64,000 nt of DNA from Candidatus Obscuribacterales bacterium (GCA_019745415.1 JAIETF010000002.1:26998-90997); one strand, 5' to 3'; shown: positions 45,591 to 54,762, counted from the stretch's first letter. A program made the numbers and translations. The notes: generated from the sequence alone by a model not told the origin.

Positions 45591-45974
45591 CTACACTTTG
45601 CGCGGGTCAGTCTCTACCCAGGGGAGAGACTGAGGGCTGGTTGGCTCTGGTCTCGGAGACACCACCGGCGGTATCGTCTTGACCGAACCGATTGGCACTC
45701 TTGGCAGCGCTTCTGCAGCCTGAGCGAAAAACACCAAGAGCAGGGCGAGCGGGAGCGTGCCAGGCCACTTCTCTAGCTCAGCTGTCGCCTGGTCAACGAG
45801 CTTGTCCCAGATTCGCTTTTCGCGCTCGCTGGCTTTCGGACCGAACGGAAATGCGCGGCGCATCTCCGGTCGAATAGCGCGAGCTGCTTGACCCTTGCGA
45901 GCTTTAATGACCTCATTGATTGCAAGCTTCGCTTCCATTTCGATCTGCTTGTCTGTGCGCTTGTCGTTACTCAT
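45591..45974 (-). CDS. Hypothetical phage protein
   Basis: 127-aa ORF in replication operon. Confidence 0.5.
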   Translation of the reverse strand: MSNDKRTDKQIEMEAKLAINEVIKARKGQAARAIRPEMRRAFPFGPKASEREKRIWDKLVDQATAELEKWPGTLPLALLLVFFAQAAEALPRVPIGSVKTIPPVVSPRPEPTSPQSLPWVETDPRKV

Positions 45975-48216
45975 CGTCTCCCCCTTCGTCGTCGGCTTGC
46001 GCTCCGCCTAGCTTCGCAAGCGAGCACTTGCCGAGCGGGTCTTTAGGCACAACCTTGGTGCCTGGTATGTCCGTTAGTGCGCCTTTGTTTATCAGGCTCA
46101 ACAGAGTGCGGCTGTTGAAGTCTACGGACGGACGAGCATTGATATTTTTGAAAGCCTCAAAGCCTTTTGCTTTGATATGCTCGACAATTTTTTCTCTGTC
46201 GAATATCTGAGCGCCGCCGGTCTGGCTGAACTTCACGGGACCGGAAGGCAAGGTCATCGTCTTGCCGACAAACTCACCTTTCTTGTTTGTCTTGAGCCTG
46301 TACTTTGCGAGCATTCGCGCCATAGGCTGAATGAACTGCTCAAAATAGAACTGCGCTGCGCCGTCGTATGGCTTGCATCGAGCTTCGCAGGCTGCGCGAT
46401 ATCTTGCAGCTTTCTCCAAGTGTCCATACGCCCGGTCAACAACCTGGTCAAGCTTCTGCTCGAAAGCATCGACTTGCTCTTTGGTCGCGCCGTCGCGCAA
46501 GACGGGCAACTCAGTCCAGCCAAATTTTTGCAAGATAAAACTTGGCTCGATGACCTCGCCGGTCTCAGGATCGACAAGCCCTGCCTCGGTGCGCTCCTGC
46601 GCTTGCTTCTGCTCGACAGGCTCTTGCTGTTGAGCTTGCTGCTGTTCGACGGGCGGAGCGTCTTGTCCGACTTCAACGCCCTCGCGTGTGACCTCGACAG
46701 TAGTGGCAATATCGTTGACGATTGCCCAGGACACATTGTCACCGACAGAGCGGACCGCATGATACAAGGCGCGAGTGCAGGGCACGATGACAATTTTTGA
46801 AACGTCAGCGACTTGGCTCAGTTGAGTGAGAATAGCGTCTAGACCTTCGCGGGTCTTGTCGACGCCCCAAATGCGATCTCCCTCGAAAGCCATGAAGTAG
46901 GTTGTCGGAGGTTGCGCTGGCTGTTCAGCCGGTGCAAGCTTAAGATCAAATCCAAGCTGAAAGCCAAGCTCCTTTTTTACCTGCTCCAGAGTTGGTTTGC
47001 ACTTATTCCAGACAAGACTAGCAAAGGTTAGCTCGTGTGCAACTTGCCCATCTTTCTCGGGTTTGCAATAGTTTCTTATCTCACCCCAAAGCCAGGCGAG
47101 AGCCAATCGTCTGGCTGCTTTCGCTAGGTCAAGCTGCTTCGCTTTGTCGGCGGGTTGAGGTATCTTCTCAAAGCGTCCTGCTACTCTCAAATAATCGACC
47201 GCCTCGTCAAGCACTGGGGTCCAGGGCTTCCCTAGCAGGCTAGCCGTTGCATCAAGCAAGACGCCGATATCCATGTCACTTGCCGTATCAGAGAGCAAAG
47301 CAAAAAGATTATCTTCCTGAAGAATCACTTCAAGCGGTGCGCGATTACTAGGTGCAGGTTCAGGCAAGAAGTTCTCGACTCGTTCTTCACCTGGTTTCTC
47401 GGCTGTCACTGTGCCGGTGAGCTGGCACTTTTTGCAGATGCGACGACCATCGTCGAGTGTTGGGCTGTTTTTGTTGGTCTTGACGTTGTTGCAGATCGCG
47501 CACATGCTTGCAGTGCTGCCTGCTGTTGATTCGACCTGCTTTGGCTCAGCTCTATTTTCTGCGCAGACCTCTATCCAATCTGGCACCGCTTCCTTTGCTT
47601 CCTGCTCAGTGCCAAAGAAATGCTCAAGCGCGTTAAACTTGCCGTTCTCGACAATGCCGACATCAAAAGTGCCTTCGTGATCTTCACTCGGCTGGACAAC
47701 GACATTGCCTTCCTCTGGATGGGCAACTGTTACGCCGAGCGCAGCAAAGATGTCATCGTCTGCTGCTGTCGCTTCAGGCGCGGGTGTGTTCCAGATGTGA
47801 GCAAACGCATCCTGCTTCTGCTCAGCAAGCTTTATTAGCTCAGCTTCCAACGAATAAAGCGGGCAGCCCTTGAGGTTATGCAGTGGCTGGGTAAGAGCTT
47901 GCACGCTTATCGCTGCCTCAAGCTTTTGAATCTCTTCCTCGGTCAAGCAAGCCTCGGCGATACCGTACTGGTACAGGGCTTCTCTGTACTCGTTGACAGT
48001 GGTCACGCGGAGGTCTTTCTCAGGCTCGACCGATATCTCGCCGTTAGACCATGCAACAGTAATTCCTAGCTCGCCAACGGCTTCGACCATGCCAAAGGCA
48101 AAACCGTCGACATCTTTGACGAGGTCGCCCACTTGAGGCACCGCTCTCAGTGCCGATTGTTGCACCGGCTTCACTCCACCTGGCGGCGGGTACTTTCCAA
48201 AATCTATTGCTGACAT
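45967..48216 (-). CDS. Large multidomain phage protein with zinc ribbon
   Basis: CAICNNVKTNKN...CKKC; internal DDDIFAALGVT; C-terminal segment faintly Gam/Gp157-like. Confidence 0.65.
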   Translation of the reverse strand: MSAIDFGKYPPPGGVKPVQQSALRAVPQVGDLVKDVDGFAFGMVEAVGELGITVAWSNGEISVEPEKDLRVTTVNEYREALYQYGIAEACLTEEEIQKLEAAISVQALTQPLHNLKGCPLYSLEAELIKLAEQKQDAFAHIWNTPAPEATAADDDIFAALGVTVAHPEEGNVVVQPSEDHEGTFDVGIVENGKFNALEHFFGTEQEAKEAVPDWIEVCAENRAEPKQVESTAGSTASMCAICNNVKTNKNSPTLDDGRRICKKCQLTGTVTAEKPGEERVENFLPEPAPSNRAPLEVILQEDNLFALLSDTASDMDIGVLLDATASLLGKPWTPVLDEAVDYLRVAGRFEKIPQPADKAKQLDLAKAARRLALAWLWGEIRNYCKPEKDGQVAHELTFASLVWNKCKPTLEQVKKELGFQLGFDLKLAPAEQPAQPPTTYFMAFEGDRIWGVDKTREGLDAILTQLSQVADVSKIVIVPCTRALYHAVRSVGDNVSWAIVNDIATTVEVTREGVEVGQDAPPVEQQQAQQQEPVEQKQAQERTEAGLVDPETGEVIEPSFILQKFGWTELPVLRDGATKEQVDAFEQKLDQVVDRAYGHLEKAARYRAACEARCKPYDGAAQFYFEQFIQPMARMLAKYRLKTNKKGEFVGKTMTLPSGPVKFSQTGGAQIFDREKIVEHIKAKGFEAFKNINARPSVDFNSRTLLSLINKGALTDIPGTKVVPKDPLGKCSLAKLGGAQADDEGGDDE

Positions 48217-48243
48217 TTTGTCTCTCTCTAAAGTGTGTGTGAA

Positions 48244-49485
48244 TTACGCTTTGGGCCAGTGATGGCTCTCGGGCAGTGGCTGACCGCGGTGGTCGACCAG
48301 GACGCGCCCGCCTTTATTGCCCGGATGGCTCAGTATCTTGACCGCAGCTTCCCACTGCTTGACAGTGAAGGCAGTCTCTATCTGGCGAATGTCGAGCTTG
48401 AACTGATGACACAACCAACCTGTTACGGTCTGTCCTGTCCATCCGTTAGCCGTTGCTGCTTGCAGAAGCTGCTGCAATTGCACCTTGGATACAATCTCTA
48501 CACCGGCAGGCGTCGTGGTGTCTGATCCAGCGCCCGAGCTTTTCCCAGTAGTGGACTTTGGGTCAGGCTGGCTCGCAGAGGCAGAGCTTGCACCGGCATT
48601 GCTTGCCGTGCTCGACCCAGAGTTTGCGCTTTTCGTCGTAGTGCTCTGTTGGGTGTTCGCCTTCCCACTGCCCGCAGGGGCAGGGGTCGAGCTCGCAGGT
48701 GCAGTCTGCGATTGTTCTTGTTGCGCCGCAACCCTCGCATCGTCCGCATTGCTGCTGCTCTGACCAGACGACTCTGCCTGGGACTTTGGGACCGCTGCAA
48801 CACCATTGTCGAGCCAAGCTTTTAGAGTTTCTGCGAACTCCTTGCCTGGATTGCGAGTGACGACGCCATCTACGAGGTGACATCTAGTCTTGCTCACAAC
48901 CATGTCATGTTCAAGATTGAGGTCGCAAATTACGTCAAATTCATACTCGACACCCTCTCTCTGAACCGGCGCCATGCCGACTTTCTTCGGCACTTTCCTG
49001 CCTCGCTCGTTCTCTTCAAGCACGTACTCTTGCTTGGTGCGCATAGTCGCGATGACGTGACACTTACTCTGCAACATTGCGTCGACCAGTGCGTTATGCT
49101 GCGGCGTGACTTCTCTCCAAGCTGCAAAACTGTTGCCGCTCTGCGATTTCTTCGCAGCCTTGTCGACCTGCTCAAGAGCGCCGTCCTTGCCGGACCAAGC
49201 GTGAGACAGTGAGTCGATTATCACAACTTCATAGCCGGCTTTCTCGGCTTCTTTCAACATGGTAACGTAGTGCTGGGGCGAGTGTGTCTCCAGGTCAACC
49301 GTGTCGAAGTTAAACAGGTCGGCATACTTGCTCGCACTACCACGCTCGCTGTCTATTACTGCGATCTTGGCACTGAGCGCGGTGGCAAAAGTCAAAGCGG
49401 TGAAGGTCTTGCCCGAGCCGCTAGGACCCATCAAAGCAAGCCGGAGCTTTGACTTTTCTTTAGTAGCTTTCTTGAATAATGACAT
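48244..49485 (-). CDS. Sak4-like / AAA_24 recombination ATPase with long disordered linker and C-terminal helical domain
   Basis: LALMGPSGSGKTFTALTFATAL (Walker A), YEVVIIDSLSHAWSG (Walker B). Confidence 0.85.
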   Translation of the reverse strand: MSLFKKATKEKSKLRLALMGPSGSGKTFTALTFATALSAKIAVIDSERGSASKYADLFNFDTVDLETHSPQHYVTMLKEAEKAGYEVVIIDSLSHAWSGKDGALEQVDKAAKKSQSGNSFAAWREVTPQHNALVDAMLQSKCHVIATMRTKQEYVLEENERGRKVPKKVGMAPVQREGVEYEFDVICDLNLEHDMVVSKTRCHLVDGVVTRNPGKEFAETLKAWLDNGVAAVPKSQAESSGQSSSNADDARVAAQQEQSQTAPASSTPAPAGSGKANTQQSTTTKSANSGSSTASNAGASSASASQPDPKSTTGKSSGAGSDTTTPAGVEIVSKVQLQQLLQAATANGWTGQTVTGWLCHQFKLDIRQIETAFTVKQWEAAVKILSHPGNKGGRVLVDHRGQPLPESHHWPKA

Positions 49486-49835
49486 TTACGTTCCTCTCTC
49501 CTAATTACTGCTCTCTTCTCAATCTCTGCGAGCACCGCATATAGTGCTAAAAAACAGAGACAAAACACGTCGAAATGGCTCATGCCTACTCCTTTACACG
49601 CGAAAGAAGAGCAGCCGCCGCGATGGCAGAGCGCGTACCCCCACACTCCTGCGAAGGCGGAGACTGCTCTTGTTTTGCGTATATATCAGCTATATCGCTT
49701 AGTATTTGAAAAGACAAAGAAAGCGCCATTATCTAGCCCGCATGAAAGCGGGATAACAAGCCAATAACAAGAGGTGTTACACCCCTGGTTGTTGCTATTC
49801 AGTTGTTTCAAAAGTCCCGGCTAACCGGTCACGTG

Positions 49836-49862
49836 AAAATGTTACCGCGCCGGAAACATTTT
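49836..49862. repeat. Inverted repeat in replication-operon upstream region
   Basis: AAAATGTT-11 nt-AACATTTT. Confidence 0.7.
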
Positions 49863-49892
49863 TGAACACGCGAAAACTTAAAATTTCAAAAT

Positions 49893-50111
49893 TTAATCTT
49901 TACTTGAGTATGCGGCTAGTTTCTTTCGCAGGCTGCAAATCTCGATAGACTGGTCTAGTAGGGCGTTATCGAGGTTTTGCGCCCGAATCTCTAGGCTGCG
50001 CACTTTTTCCTCAAGAGCTGCCAACCTGGCTTCTGACAACCTGTTGCCGATGGGGGAGCACAGGGCAGGCAGGCAGGAGACAGTAAAAACTAGGCAGATT
50101 AAACGCTTCAC
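49893..50111 (-). CDS. Small exported coiled-coil protein
   Basis: MKRLICLVFTVSCLPALCSP signal; LAALEEKVRSLEIRAQNLDNALLDQS. Confidence 0.55.
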   Translation of the reverse strand: MKRLICLVFTVSCLPALCSPIGNRLSEARLAALEEKVRSLEIRAQNLDNALLDQSIEICSLRKKLAAYSSKD

Positions 50112-50371
50112 TCTTCGACAATAAGGTCCTGGTCGGCGAGGTCGTCCAATGAGACCTGGAGCGCTTTGCTCAGCCTCTTCGCAGTCTCCAGGTGCATGGG
50201 TCGCTCGCCCCGGAAGTTGCGGAAGAGAGTGATCGCGGTCACGTCGCTCATTTTTGCGAGTGTGCGTAGTGTGGGCTTTACGTCGAGCGCCTCCATCCGC
50301 AGCTTTACATAAGGAGGAAGACCATCGCCCCAGCCGCTGGCTTTTCTCGCGCTGTCCATAAGATATAACAT
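50108..50371 (-). CDS. XRE-family HTH regulator (candidate prophage repressor)
   Basis: LRTLAKMSDVTAITLFRNFRGERPMHLETAKRLSKALQVSLDDL; start uncertain (50386/50371/50359). Confidence 0.75.
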   Translation of the reverse strand: MLYLMDSARKASGWGDGLPPYVKLRMEALDVKPTLRTLAKMSDVTAITLFRNFRGERPMHLETAKRLSKALQVSLDDLADQDLIVEE

Positions 50372-50437
50372 CCCCCGATTATACATATGTACTAGACTGC
50401 GAACATTAAAGGACGGATAATCCTTGTATATAGATTG

Positions 50438-50510
50438 TGGAGCGTAAGGGAGTCGAACCCTTGACCTCTTCAATGCCATTGAAGCGCGCTACCAACTGCG
50501 CTAACGCCCC
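50438..50510 (-). tRNA. tRNA-Ala(GGC), reconstituted at attR
   Basis: Full cloverleaf GGGGCGT TA GCGC AGTTGGTA GCGC G CTTCA ATGGCAT TGAAG AGGTC AAGGG TTCGACT CCCTT ACGCTCC A; G3:U70 identity pair. Confidence 0.97.
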
Positions 50511-50704
50511 GACATGTGGATTTATATCATAAATTAGTCGGACAAAGCAAAGCCGGATCGCCTTGCATTTAGGCTTGTTTACACAAAGCTTCTATATTTG
50601 ACCCATTCCTGAACATTTCCTAACTGCCCGAACCGCCCAGAATAGTTCAAGATCGCCAATAATTACCAATGGTATCCTTCAGCCCCGGAGGTTCTTGAAT
50701 ACCG

Positions 50705-51259
50705 GTGCGCAGACATGAAAACTTATTAGACGACGCTTCGGCTTGCCTGCTTGTCATCGATGTGCAAGAGCGCTTCGCCCCGCACATTGAAAATTTCGAG
50801 CAACTTGTCTCAAAAATAGTCACTATGGCTAAAGGGGCAGCCATATTAAACTTGCCTATCATTGTTACTGAGCAGTATGTCAAAGGTCTTGGCCCGACAG
50901 TTCAACCTATAAAGGAAGCCTGCGCAGGCGCCCAATATTTTGAGAAGAATTGCTTTCCGGTGACGACCGAGCCCTTCTTGGCGCATTTAGAAAGTCTTGG
51001 GCGCAGGCAAGTGATCGTCACCGGTATTGAAACCCATGTCTGCGTTAATCAATCTGTGCATGAGCTCTTGCAACGCTCCTATCAGGTGCACGTTATAGAA
51101 GATGCGGTGGGCAGCCGTGAGGCTTTGCACCGAAAGGTCGGATTGAAAAAGATGGAGAGGGCCGGGGCGATTATTTCTTCGACCGAGACAGCCCTTTTTG
51201 AGATGTTGAAAGAAGCCGGAACGGCTCGGTTCAAAGAAGTGCAAGCTCTGGTTAAGTGA
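50705..51259 (+). CDS. Isochorismatase-family hydrolase
   Basis: LLVIDVQERF, VTGIETHVCVNQSVHELL. Confidence 0.9.
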   Translation: MRRHENLLDDASACLLVIDVQERFAPHIENFEQLVSKIVTMAKGAAILNLPIIVTEQYVKGLGPTVQPIKEACAGAQYFEKNCFPVTTEPFLAHLESLGRRQVIVTGIETHVCVNQSVHELLQRSYQVHVIEDAVGSREALHRKVGLKKMERAGAIISSTETALFEMLKEAGTARFKEVQALVK

Positions 51260-53220
51260 TTATGTTTAAGTACACGCAAAAGATTAGTCTTGCTCTAGCT
51301 CTCAGCTTTAACCTGTTTGCTTCTCCGGTTTGGTCGCAAGAAAGCGTCAAAACTGAGCCTCAACCTGCCGACCAGAACCAAAGTGGAGTAATCAACCAGG
51401 GTGAGCAATCTAAGCAAGCGCCCAATTTTCTAAATGGTCCAGCAAATAACCCTATTGATACTTCGACTGATTCAGTCAGACAGGGCGGTCAAGTCTTTAG
51501 AGATCCCCTTGATCAAGTTGACGCTCCCCCTCCCTCCCAGCCCTTGCCTGACAGCGCCAGCACCACCACCGGGCTTTCGGGGCGACAGGCGCAAGATCCT
51601 GCCAATGTCTCAGGGCAAACTTCCGGATTGAGTACCGGAAAAAGGCAGGAAGACTATGAAGTAATCAATACACAGGCTGAAAGCTTCAGGCAGAAGTTCT
51701 TACAGGGTGAGGCGATTGAATTGCGTCTACCAATGGGGGGAGAGCTTATGCCGCTTTCCCCCATATTGCCGCCAATTAGACTGGAAGCCAGCTATACCCA
51801 GCCGATTTCTCTCAAGGAAGCGGTTCTTTATAGTCTCGACAATAATCTAGCCATTCGCATTCAACGCGAAGTGATGACCGAGAACAAATGGCTTTCGGTT
51901 GGTGCTTTTGGCCGCTTCCTGCCTGATGCATTAATGAGCTATCGCTCGCAGTACCAACAGGGTACTACTCTTATCGGCGGTACTATTCCCATTACTTTTG
52001 CCAACCCTTTTGTCACCGCCCAAGCTGGATATAGATTCTTTGGCTTTAGAGGCGGCAGTGTTCTCTTCGGCTCTCTATCAAGTTTGCATAACTTCAGGGC
52101 CAGTCGGGCGCAGTACCGTGCCACCATCAATGATACCTTGCTCAATATCACCCGCAATTATTATGAGCTTGTGCGCAATCAGGCCCTCTTGCAGATTCAG
52201 TCTAGAGCAGTAGATGTTTCAAAGGCTCAGGTCGACCTCAATAGACAGCTGGAAAGGGCTGGAACCGGCACGCGTTTCCAGGTTTTGCAGTCTGAAACAC
52301 AGTTGGCACGCGATGAGCAGGGTCTGCTCACCCAGGAAGTGGGTCTGCGAAACGCTGCTATCAACCTAGCCACAGCCCTCAACCTCAATGCCACCGTCAA
52401 CCTGCTTTCAGTTGAGTCGGAAGTACGAAAAGTAAGACTGGTTGATCCCGGGCTCGATATCAATCGCTTGATTGCCATTGCCATTGAAAATCGACCAGAG
52501 TTGCGGCAATTCGAAGAGTTGCGCATTGCCGCTAAACGCAATATTCAGGTGCAAGCTGCGCCTCTGTATCCTCAGTTTCAGTTTTTCGGCACTGTGGCCG
52601 GTAACGGTCAAACCTTGGGTACTTCATACACGACCACGGCACCTTCCTATACAGCCGTGCCTCTGGCTCAGCCGGCAAGCGCCCAGTCTATCCTCACCAA
52701 TGTCAATGACTTCGCTCGCATCACCACCGCCAATACAGTTGTGCCTGCCGGCATGTCTTATAGCCCAGGCAGTGTGATCAATAGAAAAATAAGAGAGTCT
52801 GTGCAAATCGGTTTTCAAATCGATTGGAATTATCCATCACTCGGCGTGCCCGATTTGGCTAATGTGCAGGCCGCACGTGCCCAGGCCAGGCAAGCCAATT
52901 TGCGCGTCAACCAAACCATTATGGATGTCTACCAACAGGTTAGACAGACCTATCTGCAAAGTCAGACAGCCGAGAGACAAATAGAAGTAGCCACCAAGGA
53001 AGTGCTTTCTTCGGCGGAAGAACTGCGACTTTCTAGGGTGCGACTGGCAAACGGCGTCGGCACGAACATCGATGTCATCAATGCCCAGCGCGACTTTACC
53101 CAGGCTTTGGTGCGCAAAGCTTCCGCCATCATCGAGTTCAATATTCAGCAAGCACAACTCTTGCGCGATATCGGCATCATCAGTGCCGATAATCTCACTT
53201 CAGGGCGCTTGGTCAGGTAG
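51256..53220 (+). CDS. TolC-family outer membrane protein
   Basis: Signal peptide; repeated helical hairpins; GVGTNIDVINAQRDFTQALVRKASAIIEFNIQQAQLLRDIG. Confidence 0.88.
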   Translation: MIMFKYTQKISLALALSFNLFASPVWSQESVKTEPQPADQNQSGVINQGEQSKQAPNFLNGPANNPIDTSTDSVRQGGQVFRDPLDQVDAPPPSQPLPDSASTTTGLSGRQAQDPANVSGQTSGLSTGKRQEDYEVINTQAESFRQKFLQGEAIELRLPMGGELMPLSPILPPIRLEASYTQPISLKEAVLYSLDNNLAIRIQREVMTENKWLSVGAFGRFLPDALMSYRSQYQQGTTLIGGTIPITFANPFVTAQAGYRFFGFRGGSVLFGSLSSLHNFRASRAQYRATINDTLLNITRNYYELVRNQALLQIQSRAVDVSKAQVDLNRQLERAGTGTRFQVLQSETQLARDEQGLLTQEVGLRNAAINLATALNLNATVNLLSVESEVRKVRLVDPGLDINRLIAIAIENRPELRQFEELRIAAKRNIQVQAAPLYPQFQFFGTVAGNGQTLGTSYTTTAPSYTAVPLAQPASAQSILTNVNDFARITTANTVVPAGMSYSPGSVINRKIRESVQIGFQIDWNYPSLGVPDLANVQAARAQARQANLRVNQTIMDVYQQVRQTYLQSQTAERQIEVATKEVLSSAEELRLSRVRLANGVGTNIDVINAQRDFTQALVRKASAIIEFNIQQAQLLRDIGIISADNLTSGRLVR

Positions 53221-53247
53221 GCTGCAGGGCAAAGAGCTAAGCGCGCT

Positions 53248-54000
53248 CTATTTGATGGTGTACATCTTGTTAGGTAATTTTTCGGTAGACAGACTATAAC
53301 CACCGGCAAGGTCAGACTCTTGGTCGCCTATATTGACCAGAATCTTATAGCCCATGTCTTCTATCTGCTTGCGATATTCAGGCTTCATCTGCGCCGCCGG
53401 CGTGCGGTCGTGGTCTTTTCTCATATAGAGACCGTCGTAGACTATGCCGGCTTTGATGAGATTGGCAATAGTGGCTCTGCGCATGTGTTCCTGTCTGCCT
53501 GTGATCAAAAAGACGGCGATGCCTTTAGAGCGAGCAAACTTAAGCAGTGCTATTGATTGAGTGAGAGGCTTGGCCTCGGCTTTGGCCATCCAGTCTTCCC
53601 AGCCGGACCAGTCAACTGCCTTCACCGCCGCTTTAGCCTTTTCTTCCATGTAGGCGCGGTTGTCGAGAATGGTTTCGTCTATGTCCGAAACTACGGCTAG
53701 GCAGCTTGGATCGATGTTCTTATTTTCTTTGAGAAAGTCTTCGATGGCTTTGCGCCCCTTCTTAACGGCGGCGCTGAATTCTTTTTGATAGCCGGCTGAA
53801 TGTGAGTATTTAAGACCGTTCTTTAGCTCATCAGCGCTTTCGGTCTCTTTTGTGGTTTCGTCTTTGACCGCCGCCCAAGCCGGCGTATAGAGTGAATTTG
53901 TATAAAAAGACCCTGTAGAAAAAGACTGAGCCAGGCAAAGTCCCAAAGCAATGGCAAAGGCTTTTCTAAAGACGAGGTTGAATTTACTGTTTTTCTGCAA
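53248..54000 (-). CDS. HAD superfamily acid phosphatase (class B / e(P4)-like), exported
   Basis: AVVSDIDETILDN, FLITGRQEHMR, NIGDQESDLAGG. Confidence 0.88.
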   Translation of the reverse strand: MQKNSKFNLVFRKAFAIALGLCLAQSFSTGSFYTNSLYTPAWAAVKDETTKETESADELKNGLKYSHSAGYQKEFSAAVKKGRKAIEDFLKENKNIDPSCLAVVSDIDETILDNRAYMEEKAKAAVKAVDWSGWEDWMAKAEAKPLTQSIALLKFARSKGIAVFLITGRQEHMRRATIANLIKAGIVYDGLYMRKDHDRTPAAQMKPEYRKQIEDMGYKILVNIGDQESDLAGGYSLSTEKLPNKMYTIK

Positions 54001-54097
54001 TTTTGCCCAATTCGATTGTTTTTGCTGTCGATGAGGTCATTATTGTAGCTCAGCTCAGGCGGTGTTGTTCTGGCCTCGCTCGAGCCCAGTTTATCCT

Positions 54098-54199
54098 AGC
54101 CAAAGCCGAATATGCTTAAGCCCAAACCGAATTTGTTTTGGCCCAAGCCGAGTTTATTCTAGCCCAAGCCGAATTTGTTTTAGCCCAAGCCGTTCATTC
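54098..54199. repeat. 21-bp minisatellite, four full units plus a partial
   Basis: agcccaagccgaatttgtttt-type units at 54098, 54119, 54140, 54161 and partial from 54182. Confidence 0.85.
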
Positions 54200-54467
54200 T
54201 AACGCCGCGACCAGCTGCATATGTGGCACTGCCGCCGATGACCTTTTGTCTGCCGCCCAGTGGCTTCACTTCAACTTCGCCCACCGACTCTTCCACGGTC
54301 ACCCCGTCATAGACGCCCCAAGAGCCCGAGCTTAGTTTCTTGCTTTTCGGCTTCATCTTGTGCAGCAGGCGGTCTGATTCAGCAATGCAATAGAGAAGGG
54401 CTCCCGCCAAAAGTGCGCTCGCCAGGTAAAATGGAATATCCACTGCATGTCCTCCATTGCCGACCAA
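54180..54467 (-). CDS. Small hypothetical membrane protein
   Basis: 95-aa ORF with one TM (LASALLAGALLYCIAE). Confidence 0.5.
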   Translation of the reverse strand: MVGNGGHAVDIPFYLASALLAGALLYCIAESDRLLHKMKPKSKKLSSGSWGVYDGVTVEESVGEVEVKPLGGRQKVIGGSATYAAGRGVRMNGLG

Positions 54468-54588
54468 GATAGATTAAATCAGGGCGAAATTGGTTGTAAA
54501 TGGGGAAAATACTCATATAGCCGAAGCCCTGCCGGAAATACCGACAGGGCTTGGCTTTGGACCTGATATAAGAACTAATGCAGATGCA

Positions 54589-54762
54589 TTAATGCTTAAC
54601 TAAACCGGCTAGCTCTTCATAAAGACCGGCAATGAGCATGGTGATCATGGCTGTTTTCGGGTTTTCTTCTGAAAAGCGCGTGAATTCGCGAGCCTTGGTC
54701 TCGAAGAGACCAAGAAGTCGCTTATCTAGGGCTTTTGCATGCTCGTTATGAATGATCTGCAT
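54589..54762 (-). CDS. 57-aa hypothetical protein
   Basis: Translates MQIIHNEHAKALDKRLLGLFETKAREFTRFSEENPKTAMITMLIAGLYEELAGLVKH; not in ORF track. Confidence 0.45.
   Translation of the reverse strand: MQIIHNEHAKALDKRLLGLFETKAREFTRFSEENPKTAMITMLIAGLYEELAGLVKH

Larger units (their letters stand above)
7979..50479. mobile_element. Temperate podovirus-like prophage (T7-like virion module)
   Basis: Direct-repeat att cores gacctcttcaatgccat at both ends in tRNA-Ala; integrase next to attL; terminase, portal, capsid, tail, ejection and lysis genes. Confidence 0.95.

Noticed and set aside
46177-46800. Long antisense ORFs (e.g. 207 aa at 46177-46800 +, 148 aa at 43243-43689 +, 280 aa at 12801-13643 -)
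   Set aside because: Shadow frames opposite well-supported genes, low-complexity composition, no RBS or domain signature.
7979-50479. CRISPR arrays, toxin-antitoxin or diversity-generating retroelement within the prophage
   Set aside because: No regularly spaced repeats, no reverse transcriptase motif, no template/variable repeat pair and no recognisable toxin-antitoxin pair found by eye.
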